Shown here one piece after another: positions 46,729-54,895 of a stretch of 54,895 bases of DNA. Under the pieces are notes generated by a model. That model saw only the letters and a list, made by a program, of their open reading frames with translations, did not search any database and was not told the DNA's origin. The stretch comes from an uncultured Prevotellaceae bacterium. GTDB taxonomy: Bacteria > Bacteroidota > Bacteroidia > Bacteroidales > Bacteroidaceae. How positions within the stretch are numbered: position 1 is the stretch's first letter; each line of letters begins with the position of its first letter. The stretch is from the NCBI GenBank assembly GCA_902799765.1, contig CADCBZ010000008.1:1-54895 (forward strand), read 5' to 3'. The translations under genes and the position numbers were made by a program.

Positions 46729-48433
46729 ATGGAATACATCGTTTCAGCACGGAAATACCGTCCGATAACCTTCGATTCTGTCGTAGGTCAGGCGGCTTTG
46801 ACCACCACGCTGAAGAATGCCGTGAAGAGCGGAAAACTGGCGTATCTTTGCCAAAGCCATCAACTGTCAGAATCCGACAGCTGAGGGTGAGGCCTGTAAC
46901 GAATGTGAGAGCTGTCAGTCGTTCAACGAACAGCGTTCACTGAACATCTTCGAGCTTGATGCTGCCTCAAACAACTCTGTGGAGCACATCAAGACCCTGA
47001 TGGAACAGACCCGCATCCCGCCGCAGCTGGGCCGATACAAAGTGTTTATCATCGACGAGGTGCACATGCTCTCTACAGCTGCCTTCAACGCCTTTCTAAA
47101 AACCCTGGAAGAGCCGCCTGCACATGTGATCTTCATCCTGGCAACCACCGAGAAACATAAGATCCTGCCGACCATCCTGAGCCGTTGTCAGATTTACGAC
47201 TTCGAACGTATGACCATCCGCAACACGGTGGATCATCTGAAGCACGTGGCTCAGCAGGAGGGTATCACCTTCGAGGAACAGGCACTCGCCGTGATTGCAG
47301 AAAAGGCAGATGGCGGTATGCGTGATGCACTCTCCATCTTCGATCAGGCTGCCTCATTCTGTCAAGGTAATATCACCTACGAGAAAGTGATTGAAGACCT
47401 GAACGTGCTCGATGCCGAAAACTACTTCCAGATCATCGACCTCTCTATTAATAATAAGGTAAGCGACATCATGGTGCTGTTGAATAACGTTATCAATAAG
47501 GGATTCGACGGTGGTCTGCTGATTCAGGGACTTGCCAAGCACGTGCGCAACGTGCTGATGGCGAAGGATCCGCAGACGCTCCCCTTGTTAGAGGTCAGCG
47601 ATCAACAGAGACAGCGTTATCAGGAACAGGCAAAGAAGTGCGAGACCCGTTTCCTCTATCAGGCGCTGAAGAAGATGAACCAGTGCGACATCAACTATCG
47701 CCAGTCGAGCAACAAACGTCTGCTGGTGGAACTCACGCTGATTGAGATCGCCCAGATCACCCAGCCTGCGGAGGAAGGCGACAGCGCGGGGCGTAGCCCC
47801 AGAAGATTAAAATCCCTGTTTAAGCATCTGATGCGACAGGCTCAGCCCAAGCCAGCGGCCCCACAGGTAGCCGCGGCTAAGCCTGTTGCACCTAAAGAGA
47901 CCAGCAAGCCTCTCATAACCAACATGGCTAGCGAGGCAAGTAAGCCCAATAAAGCCGTCAAACTCGGCGGCATCGGCTTCTCATGGAACAACCTGATGGA
48001 TCAGGGGAAGCCCTCGAAGATCAACATCATTCCTGGTACCGTATCCCCAGCCATCGCCCAGCAGAAGAACGCCCAGTTCTCTCAAGAGGATCTGGAGCTG
48101 CAGTGGATGGCGATGTGCAACCGGATGCCGCAAGAACTCAGTGGCATAGCCACTCGTATGAAGAACATGAATCCCATCATCACAGAACTGCCACAGATAG
48201 AGGTGCAGGTTGACAATGCACTCATCAAGCAGGAGATGGAGGATTTTAAAGGACGCATCGTCAGCACACTCAGAAACGGACTTCAGAACGAGAGCCTCTC
48301 CCTCGAGATCCGCATCTCAGAACAGAAGGAGCAGGTAAAGGTGATGACCCGTCGTGAGCAGTTTGAGAAACTGACAAAAGAAAATCCTGCCATAGAGAAA
48401 CTACGGCAGGTATTTAATCTTGAGTTAGCGTAA
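46729..48433 (+). pseudogene. dnaX: dnaX, DNA polymerase III gamma/tau subunit, broken by an internal deletion
   Basis: The start (MEYIVSARKYRPITFDSVVG, ATG 46729) and the rest (from RIFAKAINCQNPTAEGEACN to the stop at 48433) are both clearly DnaX but in different frames. Between SGKLA and RIFAKA the family has about 17 residues including the Walker A loop (HAYLFCGPRGVGKTT-type). Here the DNA reads CTGGCGTATC with those codons absent, a loss of about 53 nt. The first frame then stops at 46884. The zinc-finger cysteines, Walker B (FIIDEVHMLS), SRC motif (ILSRCQIYDF) and the tau-like C-terminal part are intact. DnaX loads the sliding clamp and is essential, so either another copy exists or the assembly lost these bases. 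The restored length would be 585 residues. Confidence 0.88.
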
Positions 48434-48460
48434 GAGCACTTAGCCCTTACGCTTCTTTTT
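48428..48460 (+). terminator. terminator of dnaX
   Basis: GCGTAAG (48428-48434, overlapping the stop codon) pairs with CTTACGC (48446-48452), followed by TTCTTTTT. The T-run reaches the stop codon of the convergent receiver gene. Confidence 0.75.
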
Positions 48461-48815
48461 ATTCCCCTACAAACCGTTTGATGGTCTCTATACAGGCCTC
48501 ACTGCTGACGGGTTTCGACAGGAAATCGTCGCAGCCTGCCTCTTCAGCCAACTGGCGATCGCTATCGAAAGCATTAGCCGTAAGTGCCACGATGGGCAGA
48601 TCAGGATGCTTCGCTTTGATAGCCTTGGTAGCCTCCAGGCCGTTCATAATAGGCATCTTAATATCCATCAAGACAATATCAAATTGACCTTTGTCCGCCA
48701 TTTCGACAGCCTCCTGACCATTCTTGGCACGTTCAAACTGATAGAACTTCTTCAGGATGTAAGACATCAAGATGAAATTGCTGTCATTGTCTTCTGCTAC
48801 TAAAATCTTTTTCAT
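48459..48815 (-). CDS. single-domain response regulator (receiver only)
   Basis: The product is 118 residues and consists of a receiver alone: ILVAEDNDSNF (acidic pair), the phosphorylated Asp in IVLMDIKMPIMNG, ALTANAF and the DDFLSKPVSSEA lysine. No output domain is present. It is close to the receivers of hybrid kinases. It lies 23 nt behind the XylE gene and so in the same operon as the TPR kinase at 50341, which has no receiver of its own. That kinase is the likely phosphodonor, with the receiver acting on a further phosphotransfer step or on a protein target. Confidence 0.9.
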   Translation of the reverse strand: MKKILVAEDNDSNFILMSYILKKFYQFERAKNGQEAVEMADKGQFDIVLMDIKMPIMNGLEATKAIKAKHPDLPIVALTANAFDSDRQLAEEAGCDDFLSKPVSSEACIETIKRFVGE

Positions 48816-48838
48816 ATTTCAATTCTTCAATTTTACAA

Positions 48839-50320
48839 TCAATTCTTGGCCAGTCTGTCTTTCCACATCTTGCTCATATCCTCCAGTGTCTTACCCTTCG
48901 TCTCAGGAACCAGACGCCATACGAACAAGGCAGCAAGCACACAGATGATGCCATAGAGACCGTAGGTGAACCAGTGTCCGAAGTCATCGCCTTCCGTCAG
49001 ATGCATGTTGAACATCGGCACGAATGAAGAGCTGACGATGAAGTTGGAGATCCACTGGAAAGCCACAGCGATGGCAACGGCAGCACCACGGATGGTGTTG
49101 GGGAAGATCTCAGCAATGAGTACCCAGGTGATGGGGCCCCATGAGAACATGAAGGATGCCGAGTAAACCAACAGCGAAGCAGCTGTCACTAAGGCAAGAC
49201 TGTCATTACCGAAGGTGATAGCCACACCGAAGGCACCCAGCGCCATACCCAGGGAACCTGTGATCAGCAACGGCTTACGACCCAGTTTCTCAACGGTGAA
49301 CACAGCCACCAGCGTGAACGAGATATTGATGATACCCATGAATACCGTCAGCATCATCGGGTCGTCCATACCCATATCACCGAAGATACGTGGTGCGTAG
49401 TAGAGCACGGCGTTGATACCCACTGCCTGCTGGAATACTGACAGCATGATACCCACGAAGATACAGAGTGCACCGTAAGTCATCAGCTTCTCGGTCTTCA
49501 CCACCATCGTGTCCTTGATGTCCTGAATGATCTGGGCAGCCTTTGAGGCACCGTTGATCTTTGCCAGGATACCCTCAGCCTTCTTGTCCTCACCGATGCT
49601 GACGAGGTAACGCGGTGTCTCAGGCACGAAGCAGATCAGCAGGGCGAAGAGTCCTGCAGGCACAGCCTCACTACCGAACATATAGCGCCAACCTGTTGTC
49701 ACGGTCCACTGGGCAGCAGGTGTAATCTCAGCAATCTGCTTACCCATCTCCTCCACGAGCGGCTGAATGTGGTCGCCCAGGATGAAGAAGTTCACGAAAT
49801 AAACCACCAGCTGACCGAAGATAATGGCAAACTGGTTCCAGCTCACGAGCATACCACGGATATTCGAGGGCGCCACCTCACCGATATACATCGGACAGAT
49901 AGCAGAGGCGAGACCCACACCGACACCACCGATCACACGGTAGAAGTTGAACATCAGAGCCAGTGTATAAGTGGGCTGTCCATACTCGAAGAACAAGAAC
50001 TCAGGATCCATCGAGCCCAGTGCAGAGATAAAGAACAGCAAGCCGGCAATAATCAGCGACTTTTTACGTCCCAGATTGGTGGCCAGATAGCCCGAAAGCG
50101 CTGAACCGATGATACAGCCAATGAGTGCCGATGCCGACGTAAAGCCGTGCCAGCCATCTGTGTAATCAAAATCCTGTGCAGTCTTGAAGAATGCCTGTAA
50201 TCCCTTTTCTGCACCAGATATCACAGCTGTGTCATATCCGAACAGCAGGCCACCCAATACGGCGACCATTACAATTGAAATCAGGTAGGCTTTGCTACCC
50301 TGCTCTTTTAGTTGATCCAT
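48839..50320 (-). CDS. xylE: D-xylose:proton symporter-like MFS transporter
   Basis: The product is 493 residues, twelve membrane helices, and close in length to XylE (491). Sugar-porter signatures are visible: GGLLFGYDTAVISGAEKGLQ, NLGRKKSLIIAG, the PESPR-like VPETPRYL, FQQAVGINAVLYYAPRIF (substrate-binding Gln-Gln) and VPETKGKTLEDM. It imports xylose, or a related sugar, with protons at the inner membrane. It sits between the TPR kinase (20 nt upstream) and the lone receiver (23 nt downstream), and divergent from the GH10-CE1 enzyme, which fits xylan use. Confidence 0.92.
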   Translation of the reverse strand: MDQLKEQGSKAYLISIVMVAVLGGLLFGYDTAVISGAEKGLQAFFKTAQDFDYTDGWHGFTSASALIGCIIGSALSGYLATNLGRKKSLIIAGLLFFISALGSMDPEFLFFEYGQPTYTLALMFNFYRVIGGVGVGLASAICPMYIGEVAPSNIRGMLVSWNQFAIIFGQLVVYFVNFFILGDHIQPLVEEMGKQIAEITPAAQWTVTTGWRYMFGSEAVPAGLFALLICFVPETPRYLVSIGEDKKAEGILAKINGASKAAQIIQDIKDTMVVKTEKLMTYGALCIFVGIMLSVFQQAVGINAVLYYAPRIFGDMGMDDPMMLTVFMGIINISFTLVAVFTVEKLGRKPLLITGSLGMALGAFGVAITFGNDSLALVTAASLLVYSASFMFSWGPITWVLIAEIFPNTIRGAAVAIAVAFQWISNFIVSSSFVPMFNMHLTEGDDFGHWFTYGLYGIICVLAALFVWRLVPETKGKTLEDMSKMWKDRLAKN

Positions 50321-50340
50321 CTTTTTCAGTTTTATTGTTA

Positions 50341-52179
50341 TTAATCATTTGTTTTCTCCACTGGCAGACTAAGGGTGAACGTCGTGCCTGCCTCCGAAGT
50401 CTGGTCAAGCGTCAGTTCGCCGCCCAGCTTCTGGGCCGTTTCCCAACAATAGGCTAAGCCCAGTCCGAGTCCTTCCGTGAACTCATCGGCCTTCACCCAT
50501 CGCTGGAAGATGGTACCGACCTTATCCGAAGGGATGCCGCAGCCCGTATCCTCCACACTGAAGAGCATCATCTTCCTGTCCTTCTGCTTCTCCGTGCGTA
50601 CCTTTAATATAATATGTCCCTTCTCGGTAAACTTCACTGCATTCTCCAGAATGTAACTGAGCATCAGCAGCAGACTGTCGCCGTTGGTATAAAGCATCAC
50701 GTTGCCATTCGTCTGGTTATCCAATTTCACCTTCACCTTCTCGGCATCCACCACCGGCATGTTCTCTATAGCCTTGCAGCAGATGGCGACGCCATCCGTC
50801 TCGGTGGCCTGTGCCATCAGATCCTTCGAGCTGTCATTGGCTATGGCGAGCATCTTATTCACCAGCGACGTAATCTGGTAGGCACTGTGCGTGATGTTCT
50901 TGGCCACCTCACCACGTTCCTTGTCTCCCATGTCAGGTCCCATTTCAGCCAGCACCTGCGAGAAGCCGTTGATGATGTTCAATGGGGTGCGTACCTCATG
51001 ACTCACATTCCTGATAAACTCCGACTTCATCTCGTTGGCAGCAGCCACCTGCTTGTAAGCCGATTTCAGCTCATGATTCTTCGCCATCAGCTGCTTATTA
51101 AACTTACGACGGATCAAGATGTTACGGGCCATCAGCACGATTGTGAGCAATGCCAGGATGGCAATACCAAACAGGATGTAGTTAATCATCTTGGCCATCT
51201 TCTGGCTTTCTCTCATCAGCTTCATCTCCTCTTCCGTGCGATCCATATTCTCTACGATCATCACACCCGTGATAGAGTCGCGCTTATGCATCAGTTCACG
51301 CTGGGTCATAAAAGCCTTGTCATCATCGCCGATATAGCGGTAGATGTCGCACTTCAACAGATACTGCTCCTTCAGGTTCGGCAGGGATTCAACCTGAGCC
51401 AGCGCTGCATCCTGTCCCTGATCCAACAGCGTTTTGTAGATGCGGGCATAAGGTGTAAAGAGGTCGCCCGCAGGCATCTTGTTCAGCCTCTCGGCCTCAT
51501 CCATCTTATCGATGCACTGGCGGAAGGCCGCATAATCCTTCTGTTTGAACCTCACGATAGCCTTGATGGCATAGACATCCGCCAGACATCGGTAGAAGTT
51601 CCACGAATCCTTATGCCTCATCAGTTCCTTCTCGGTCACGTCGAGCCAGTAGAGGGTCTGCTTCAGGTCGTTGTTCAGATGCACATGCGCCAGGGCGAGA
51701 TAGATAAAAGACAGTCCGTCACGTTCAAACTGCGTACCCTTGATCTGCTCTGCCGACTTCAGGAACTCCGCCTCGGCACCTGGGATATTACCACAGGTAT
51801 TATAGATGTGGCCCATCATGTTCGAGATAAAGTAACGTCCTTCATCGGCATACTTGCTGCCCTCGATATCACTCTTCAGTCCCTGGGCGATATGATAGGC
51901 CGACGAGATGTTCATCCTGCCCAGACTGTACATGATACCGAATACCCACGACGTGCTGGCTTCCAGCAGGTCATCATCGGCCTTGGCATGATTCAGATAC
52001 GCCAGACAGGCGTCAAAGACCACCTGCTCTTTGTCCTGGAAACACGACTCCCACATGGCCTGCTGCAACTTTCTGTGCTCAAGGGTATCCTTACAGTGTA
52101 GCGACTGCGCCGAGACCTGTGACACCGACATCATCGCCGCCACAAAAACCAACAAACGCAGACATTTGAACAACTTCAT
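50341..52179 (-). CDS. TPR-containing sensor histidine kinase of the xylan locus
   Basis: The product is 612 residues. A signal peptide (MKLFKCLRLLVFVAAMMSVS) is followed by a TPR-like periplasmic region (about 30-310), one membrane helix (MINYILFGIAILALLTIVLM), a coiled linker, HisKA (His394 in IRNVSHEVRTPLNIINGFSQ) and HATPase_c (VEDTGCGIPSDKVGTIF; GLGLGLAYCWE). There is no receiver or DNA-binding domain. It shares the architecture and several motifs with the kinase at 6143-8182 next to the GH67 gene. It heads the operon kinase-xylE-receiver and is divergent from the xylanase gene, suggesting it senses something linked to xylan breakdown. Confidence 0.9.
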   Translation of the reverse strand: MKLFKCLRLLVFVAAMMSVSQVSAQSLHCKDTLEHRKLQQAMWESCFQDKEQVVFDACLAYLNHAKADDDLLEASTSWVFGIMYSLGRMNISSAYHIAQGLKSDIEGSKYADEGRYFISNMMGHIYNTCGNIPGAEAEFLKSAEQIKGTQFERDGLSFIYLALAHVHLNNDLKQTLYWLDVTEKELMRHKDSWNFYRCLADVYAIKAIVRFKQKDYAAFRQCIDKMDEAERLNKMPAGDLFTPYARIYKTLLDQGQDAALAQVESLPNLKEQYLLKCDIYRYIGDDDKAFMTQRELMHKRDSITGVMIVENMDRTEEEMKLMRESQKMAKMINYILFGIAILALLTIVLMARNILIRRKFNKQLMAKNHELKSAYKQVAAANEMKSEFIRNVSHEVRTPLNIINGFSQVLAEMGPDMGDKERGEVAKNITHSAYQITSLVNKMLAIANDSSKDLMAQATETDGVAICCKAIENMPVVDAEKVKVKLDNQTNGNVMLYTNGDSLLLMLSYILENAVKFTEKGHIILKVRTEKQKDRKMMLFSVEDTGCGIPSDKVGTIFQRWVKADEFTEGLGLGLAYCWETAQKLGGELTLDQTSEAGTTFTLSLPVEKTND

Positions 52180-52205
52180 ACTGGTAGGTTTCTAGAAAAT
52201 GCTCT

Positions 52206-52214
52206 GCAAAAGTA
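52206..52214 (-). promoter_or_regulatory. -7 element of the kinase-xylE-receiver operon
   Basis: The minus strand reads TACTTTTGC, 26 nt before the ATG at 52179. Confidence 0.65.
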
Positions 52215-52299
52215 GTGAATTCCGATGAAACTGCCAAACATTTTGCCACTTATAACATTATTTCACGAAGAATATGATACCATATTGGAATATATTTCG

Positions 52300-52308
52300 T
52301 AACTTTGC
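52300..52308 (+). promoter_or_regulatory. -7 element of the xylanase-esterase gene
   Basis: TAACTTTGC lies 42 nt before the ATG at 52351. The 90 nt between the two divergent -7 elements are the likely place for shared regulation. Confidence 0.65.
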
Positions 52309-52350
52309 AACCAGTTTTTTCTAATTAATAACTTATAACCAACAAACAAC

Positions 52351-54534
52351 ATGAAGAAAATCTTTTTTTCACTAACATTGCTCGTAGTAGGTGCTTCGTC
52401 AGCATTTGCTCAGTGGGGGCGCCCCGTCGATTATGCGGAAGGCCCCGGCTTGAAGGATGCCTACAAAGACTATTTCACCATCGGTGTAGCTGTGAACAAG
52501 ACCAACGTGTCTGATCCCGCTCAGATGGAGATTATCAAGAAACAGTTCAACAGCGTTACCGCTGAGAACGCCTGGAAACCAGGCGAGATCCATCCGGCAG
52601 AGGGTGTCTGGAACTTCGGTTTAGCCGACAGCATCGCCAACTTCTGTCGCGAGAACGGCATCAAGATGCGTGGTCACTGTCTCTGCTGGCACTCTCAGTT
52701 TGCCGACTGGATGTTCACCGACAAGAAGGGTAAGCCCGTCAAGAAGGAAGTGTTCTACCAGCGTCTGCGCGAACATATCCACACGGTGGTAAACCGCTAT
52801 AAGGATGTGGTCTATGCTTGGGATGTGGTCAACGAAGCTATGGCCGACGACAACATGATGTTCCGTGGGTTCCGCCCAGGTGCTCCTACTCCCAGCCCCT
52901 ATCGTCAGAGCAAGCACTTCCAGCTCTGTGGCGACGAGTTCATCGCCAAGGCATTCGAATTTGCCCGCGAGGCTGATCCCACAGGTGTGCTGATCTACAA
53001 CGACTACAGCTGCGTGGACGAGGGCAAGCGCGAGCGTATCTATGAGATGGTAAAGAAGATGAAGGACGCTGGTGTGCCCATCGACGGTATCGGCATGCAG
53101 GGTCACTACAACATCTACTTCCCCGATGAGGAAGCTGTTGAGAAGGCCATCAATCGTTTCAGCGAGATCGTCAATACGATCCACATCACCGAGCTCGACC
53201 TGCGTACCAACATGGAAAGCGGTGGTCAGCTGATGTTCTCACGCGGCGAGGCCAAGCCCCAGGCTCCCTATATCCAGACACTTCAGGAAGACCAGTACAA
53301 CCGTTTATTCCGCATCTTCCGCAAGCACAAGGACGTCATCAAGAACGTCACCTTCTGGAATCTCAGCGACAAGGACTCATGGCTGGGCGTGAACAACCAT
53401 CCGCTGCCTTTCGATGAGAACTTCAAGGCTAAGCGCTCACTCGCCGTGATCCGTGACTTCGACGCGAAGATGGACAACTACGTGCCCAAGGACGACTGGG
53501 TAGCCAACCCCATGAACCAGCCCGGACAGCAGTATCCGCAGGTGAACAGCGAGGGTTTTGCCCGCTTCCGTGTAGAGGCACCCGATGCCAAGTCAGTCAT
53601 CGTCAGCCTCGGCTTAGGCGGACGTGGCGGCACCGTACTCCGCAAGGATAAGGACGGCGTATGGGTAGGCACCACAGAAGGTCCGATGGATCCAGGCTTC
53701 CACTACTATCACCTCACCATCGACGGTGGCGTGTTCAACGATCCTGGCACCCACAACTACTTCGGCTCATGCCGCTGGGAGAGCGGTATCGAGATTCCCG
53801 CTCCTGATCAGGACTTCTATGCAGAGCGCACCGACATTCCTCATGGCAACATGCAGAAAGTGCTCTACTACTCTCCGAGCCAGGGCAAGATGCAGGAGGC
53901 TACCGTTTACCTGCCTAACGGCTACGGCAAGGTGGTAAAGGGCAAGCAGGAGCGCTATCCCGTGCTCTATCTGCAGCATGGCTGGGGTGAGAACGAGACC
54001 AGCTGGCCCGTACAGGGTAAGGCAGGCCTCATCATGGACAACCTGATTGCCGACGGCAAGATCAAGCCTTTCATCATCGTGATGGCTTACGGTCTCACCA
54101 ACGACATCAAGTTTGGTACCATCGGTCAGTTTACCGCCAAGGAATTTGAGACACTGCTCGTTGATGAGCTCGTGCCCTTCATCGACAAGAACTTCCTGAC
54201 CAAAGCCGACAAGTGGAACCGCGCTATGGCAGGTCTGTCAATGGGTGGCGTAGAGACCAAACTCATCACCCTGCGTCGTCCTGAGGTCTTCGGCTACTGG
54301 GGACTGCTCTCAGGCGGTATGTACATGCCTGAGGACATCAAGGATCCGAAGTGCGTGAAATACATCTTCGAAGGCTGTGGTGACAAGGAGAATCCCGACG
54401 GCATCAACAAGAGCGTAGAGGCGCTGAAGGCTGCTGGCTTCAATGCCGAGGGTCTGATCTCCGAGGGCACCGCCCACGAGTTCCTCACCTGGCGTCGTTG
54501 TCTGCAGAAGATGGCCCAGAGCCTCTTCAAGTAA
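52351..54534 (+). CDS. bifunctional GH10 endoxylanase - CE1 feruloyl esterase, exported
   Basis: The product is 727 residues with a signal peptide (MKKIFFSLTLLVVGASSAFA). The GH10 barrel (about 25-375) has the acid/base Glu162 in WDVVNEAM and the nucleophile Glu281 in HITELDL. An immunoglobulin-like domain follows (about 395-490, FARFRVEAPDAKSVIVSLGL). The C-terminal CE1 esterase has its nucleophile Ser630 in AGLSMGG and catalytic His709 in GTAHEF. It cleaves the xylan backbone and frees ferulate from arabinose side chains. The order matches the characterised Xyn10D-Fae1A of Prevotella ruminicola. It probably acts in the periplasm or on the cell surface. It is divergent from the kinase-xylE-receiver operon. 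Confidence 0.95.
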   Translation: MKKIFFSLTLLVVGASSAFAQWGRPVDYAEGPGLKDAYKDYFTIGVAVNKTNVSDPAQMEIIKKQFNSVTAENAWKPGEIHPAEGVWNFGLADSIANFCRENGIKMRGHCLCWHSQFADWMFTDKKGKPVKKEVFYQRLREHIHTVVNRYKDVVYAWDVVNEAMADDNMMFRGFRPGAPTPSPYRQSKHFQLCGDEFIAKAFEFAREADPTGVLIYNDYSCVDEGKRERIYEMVKKMKDAGVPIDGIGMQGHYNIYFPDEEAVEKAINRFSEIVNTIHITELDLRTNMESGGQLMFSRGEAKPQAPYIQTLQEDQYNRLFRIFRKHKDVIKNVTFWNLSDKDSWLGVNNHPLPFDENFKAKRSLAVIRDFDAKMDNYVPKDDWVANPMNQPGQQYPQVNSEGFARFRVEAPDAKSVIVSLGLGGRGGTVLRKDKDGVWVGTTEGPMDPGFHYYHLTIDGGVFNDPGTHNYFGSCRWESGIEIPAPDQDFYAERTDIPHGNMQKVLYYSPSQGKMQEATVYLPNGYGKVVKGKQERYPVLYLQHGWGENETSWPVQGKAGLIMDNLIADGKIKPFIIVMAYGLTNDIKFGTIGQFTAKEFETLLVDELVPFIDKNFLTKADKWNRAMAGLSMGGVETKLITLRRPEVFGYWGLLSGGMYMPEDIKDPKCVKYIFEGCGDKENPDGINKSVEALKAAGFNAEGLISEGTAHEFLTWRRCLQKMAQSLFK

Positions 54535-54557
54535 GAAACTGACTCCAATCTACAATA

Positions 54558-54590
54558 AACCTCCTACTGGGCACAACCCAATAGGAGGTT
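54558..54590. terminator. hairpin between the xylanase-esterase gene and the M15-type peptidase gene
   Basis: AACCTCCTA (54558-54566) pairs with TAGGAGGTT (54582-54590), continued after one mismatch by TGGG with CCCA. It lies between convergent genes. T-runs are weak on both sides, so it may act as a shared terminator of moderate strength. Confidence 0.6.
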
Positions 54591-54594
54591 CTAC

Positions 54595-54895
54595 TTATTG
54601 TGCCAGTATGAAACCAGACTTCCGTCGGTTATCCTTCGGCTTCACGGCGAAGTGAATCCAATGGCTGCCAGCCTTATTGCGCTCGATAAAGAGCTCATCA
54701 TAATCCCGCTGGGTGCCATCGGAAATATCCAGCAGGATCGAGGCGTAGCGGATGGCTTGCTCAAAGCCCGACACATGGATATCAACGGCGCAGCCTGTCA
54801 GGTGGTTGCTCGTAGGAGCACCCCCTACCCGCTTATTCACCTCTGGGCTACGATACCCGCTGTTGATGATCAGCATCTCACAATGGGGACTGTCC
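54595..54895 (-). CDS. M15-type peptidase (zinc D-Ala-D-Ala carboxypeptidase-like), partial
   Basis: The gene runs off the right edge: the frame continues beyond the first Met as DSPHCEM, so the N-terminus is missing. The visible 99 residues show the M15 core: LIINSGYRSPEVNKRVGGAP, the metal site SNHLTGCAVDIHV (His and Asp) and a second His in AGSHWIHFAV. The family cleaves D-amino-acid bonds in peptidoglycan or is used by phages as an endolysin. With nothing else phage-like here a cell-wall role is more likely. It is convergent with the xylanase-esterase gene. Confidence 0.8.
   Translation of the reverse strand, partial: DSPHCEMLIINSGYRSPEVNKRVGGAPTSNHLTGCAVDIHVSGFEQAIRYASILLDISDGTQRDYDELFIERNKAGSHWIHFAVKPKDNRRKSGFILAQ

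Noticed and set aside
50614-52101. 495-codon frame antisense to the TPR kinase
   Set aside because: It is rich in His, Leu and Gln as expected from the complement of this kinase, has no recognisable domain, and the kinase is intact.
52209-52350. Invertible promoter repeats between the divergent xylan genes
   Set aside because: No inverted pair of useful length flanks the region; it carries two ordinary divergent promoters.

Overview
The window looks like a chromosomal segment of a Prevotella-like member of the Bacteroidales. Three things point there. Most transcription units start with a Bacteroidetes-type -7 element (TAnnTTTGC), and most genes lack a Shine-Dalgarno sequence. The gene content is typical: a Wzi outer-membrane protein, DUF4369 and TPR-CHAT proteins, hybrid AraC-type two-component regulators, and a xylanase-feruloyl esterase fusion like that of Prevotella ruminicola. 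The species is inferred, not proven. No rRNA, tRNA, CRISPR array, insertion sequence or phage gene was seen.

Layout: 0-6 kb carries secreted proteins of unknown role: a 1139-residue TPR-CHAT protein, a 25-residue tandem-repeat protein and two small exported proteins. 6-11.4 kb holds a TPR histidine kinase divergent from a membrane-anchored AraC-type regulator, then a GH67 alpha-glucuronidase. 11.5-24.8 kb is an exopolysaccharide/capsule locus: Wza-like export lipoprotein, Wzz, Wzy, Wzx, three glycosyltransferases, a PLP aminotransferase and two tandem initiating phosphoglycosyl transferases, ending against a convergent Wzi plus lipoprotein pair. A beta-propeller gene on the opposite strand splits the locus into two transcripts. 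25-31 kb is mixed housekeeping: a His/Gly-rich secreted protein, a histidine phosphatase, a DUF308 protein, a DNA glycosylase, uridine kinase, an EEP phosphatase, L31 type B and glutathione peroxidase. 31-35.5 kb has a hybrid two-component regulator without a sensor ectodomain, TrpB2, a 670-bp non-coding stretch with a large palindrome, and Hsp20. 35.5-43 kb has Mfd, a polyprenol-phosphate mannosyltransferase-like protein, PlsC, a metallophosphoesterase and a GH5 glycanase. 43-48.8 kb has a MetH reactivation domain, dihydroorotase, DUF4369, a small membrane protein, an FtsB/DivIC-like protein, DnaX and a lone receiver. 48.8-54.9 kb is a xylan module: a TPR kinase - XylE - receiver operon divergent from the GH10-CE1 enzyme, then a partial M15-type peptidase.

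How the genes connect: the xylan genes form a coherent scheme. GH10-CE1 cuts feruloylated xylan, GH67 removes glucuronic acid, XylE imports xylose, and TPR kinases beside both enzyme genes may sense the status of xylan use. The capsule genes form a near-complete Wzx/Wzy pathway but contain no obvious nucleotide-sugar synthesis genes.

The most unexpected signals are two apparent out-of-frame internal deletions about 1 kb apart: dnaX has lost its P-loop, and the DUF4369 gene has lost its signal peptide. Others are a 189-bp nested palindrome with a perfect 38-bp AT core, a structured leader ahead of the L31 gene, a candidate antisense small RNA, and the kinase-transporter-receiver operon facing the xylanase gene.
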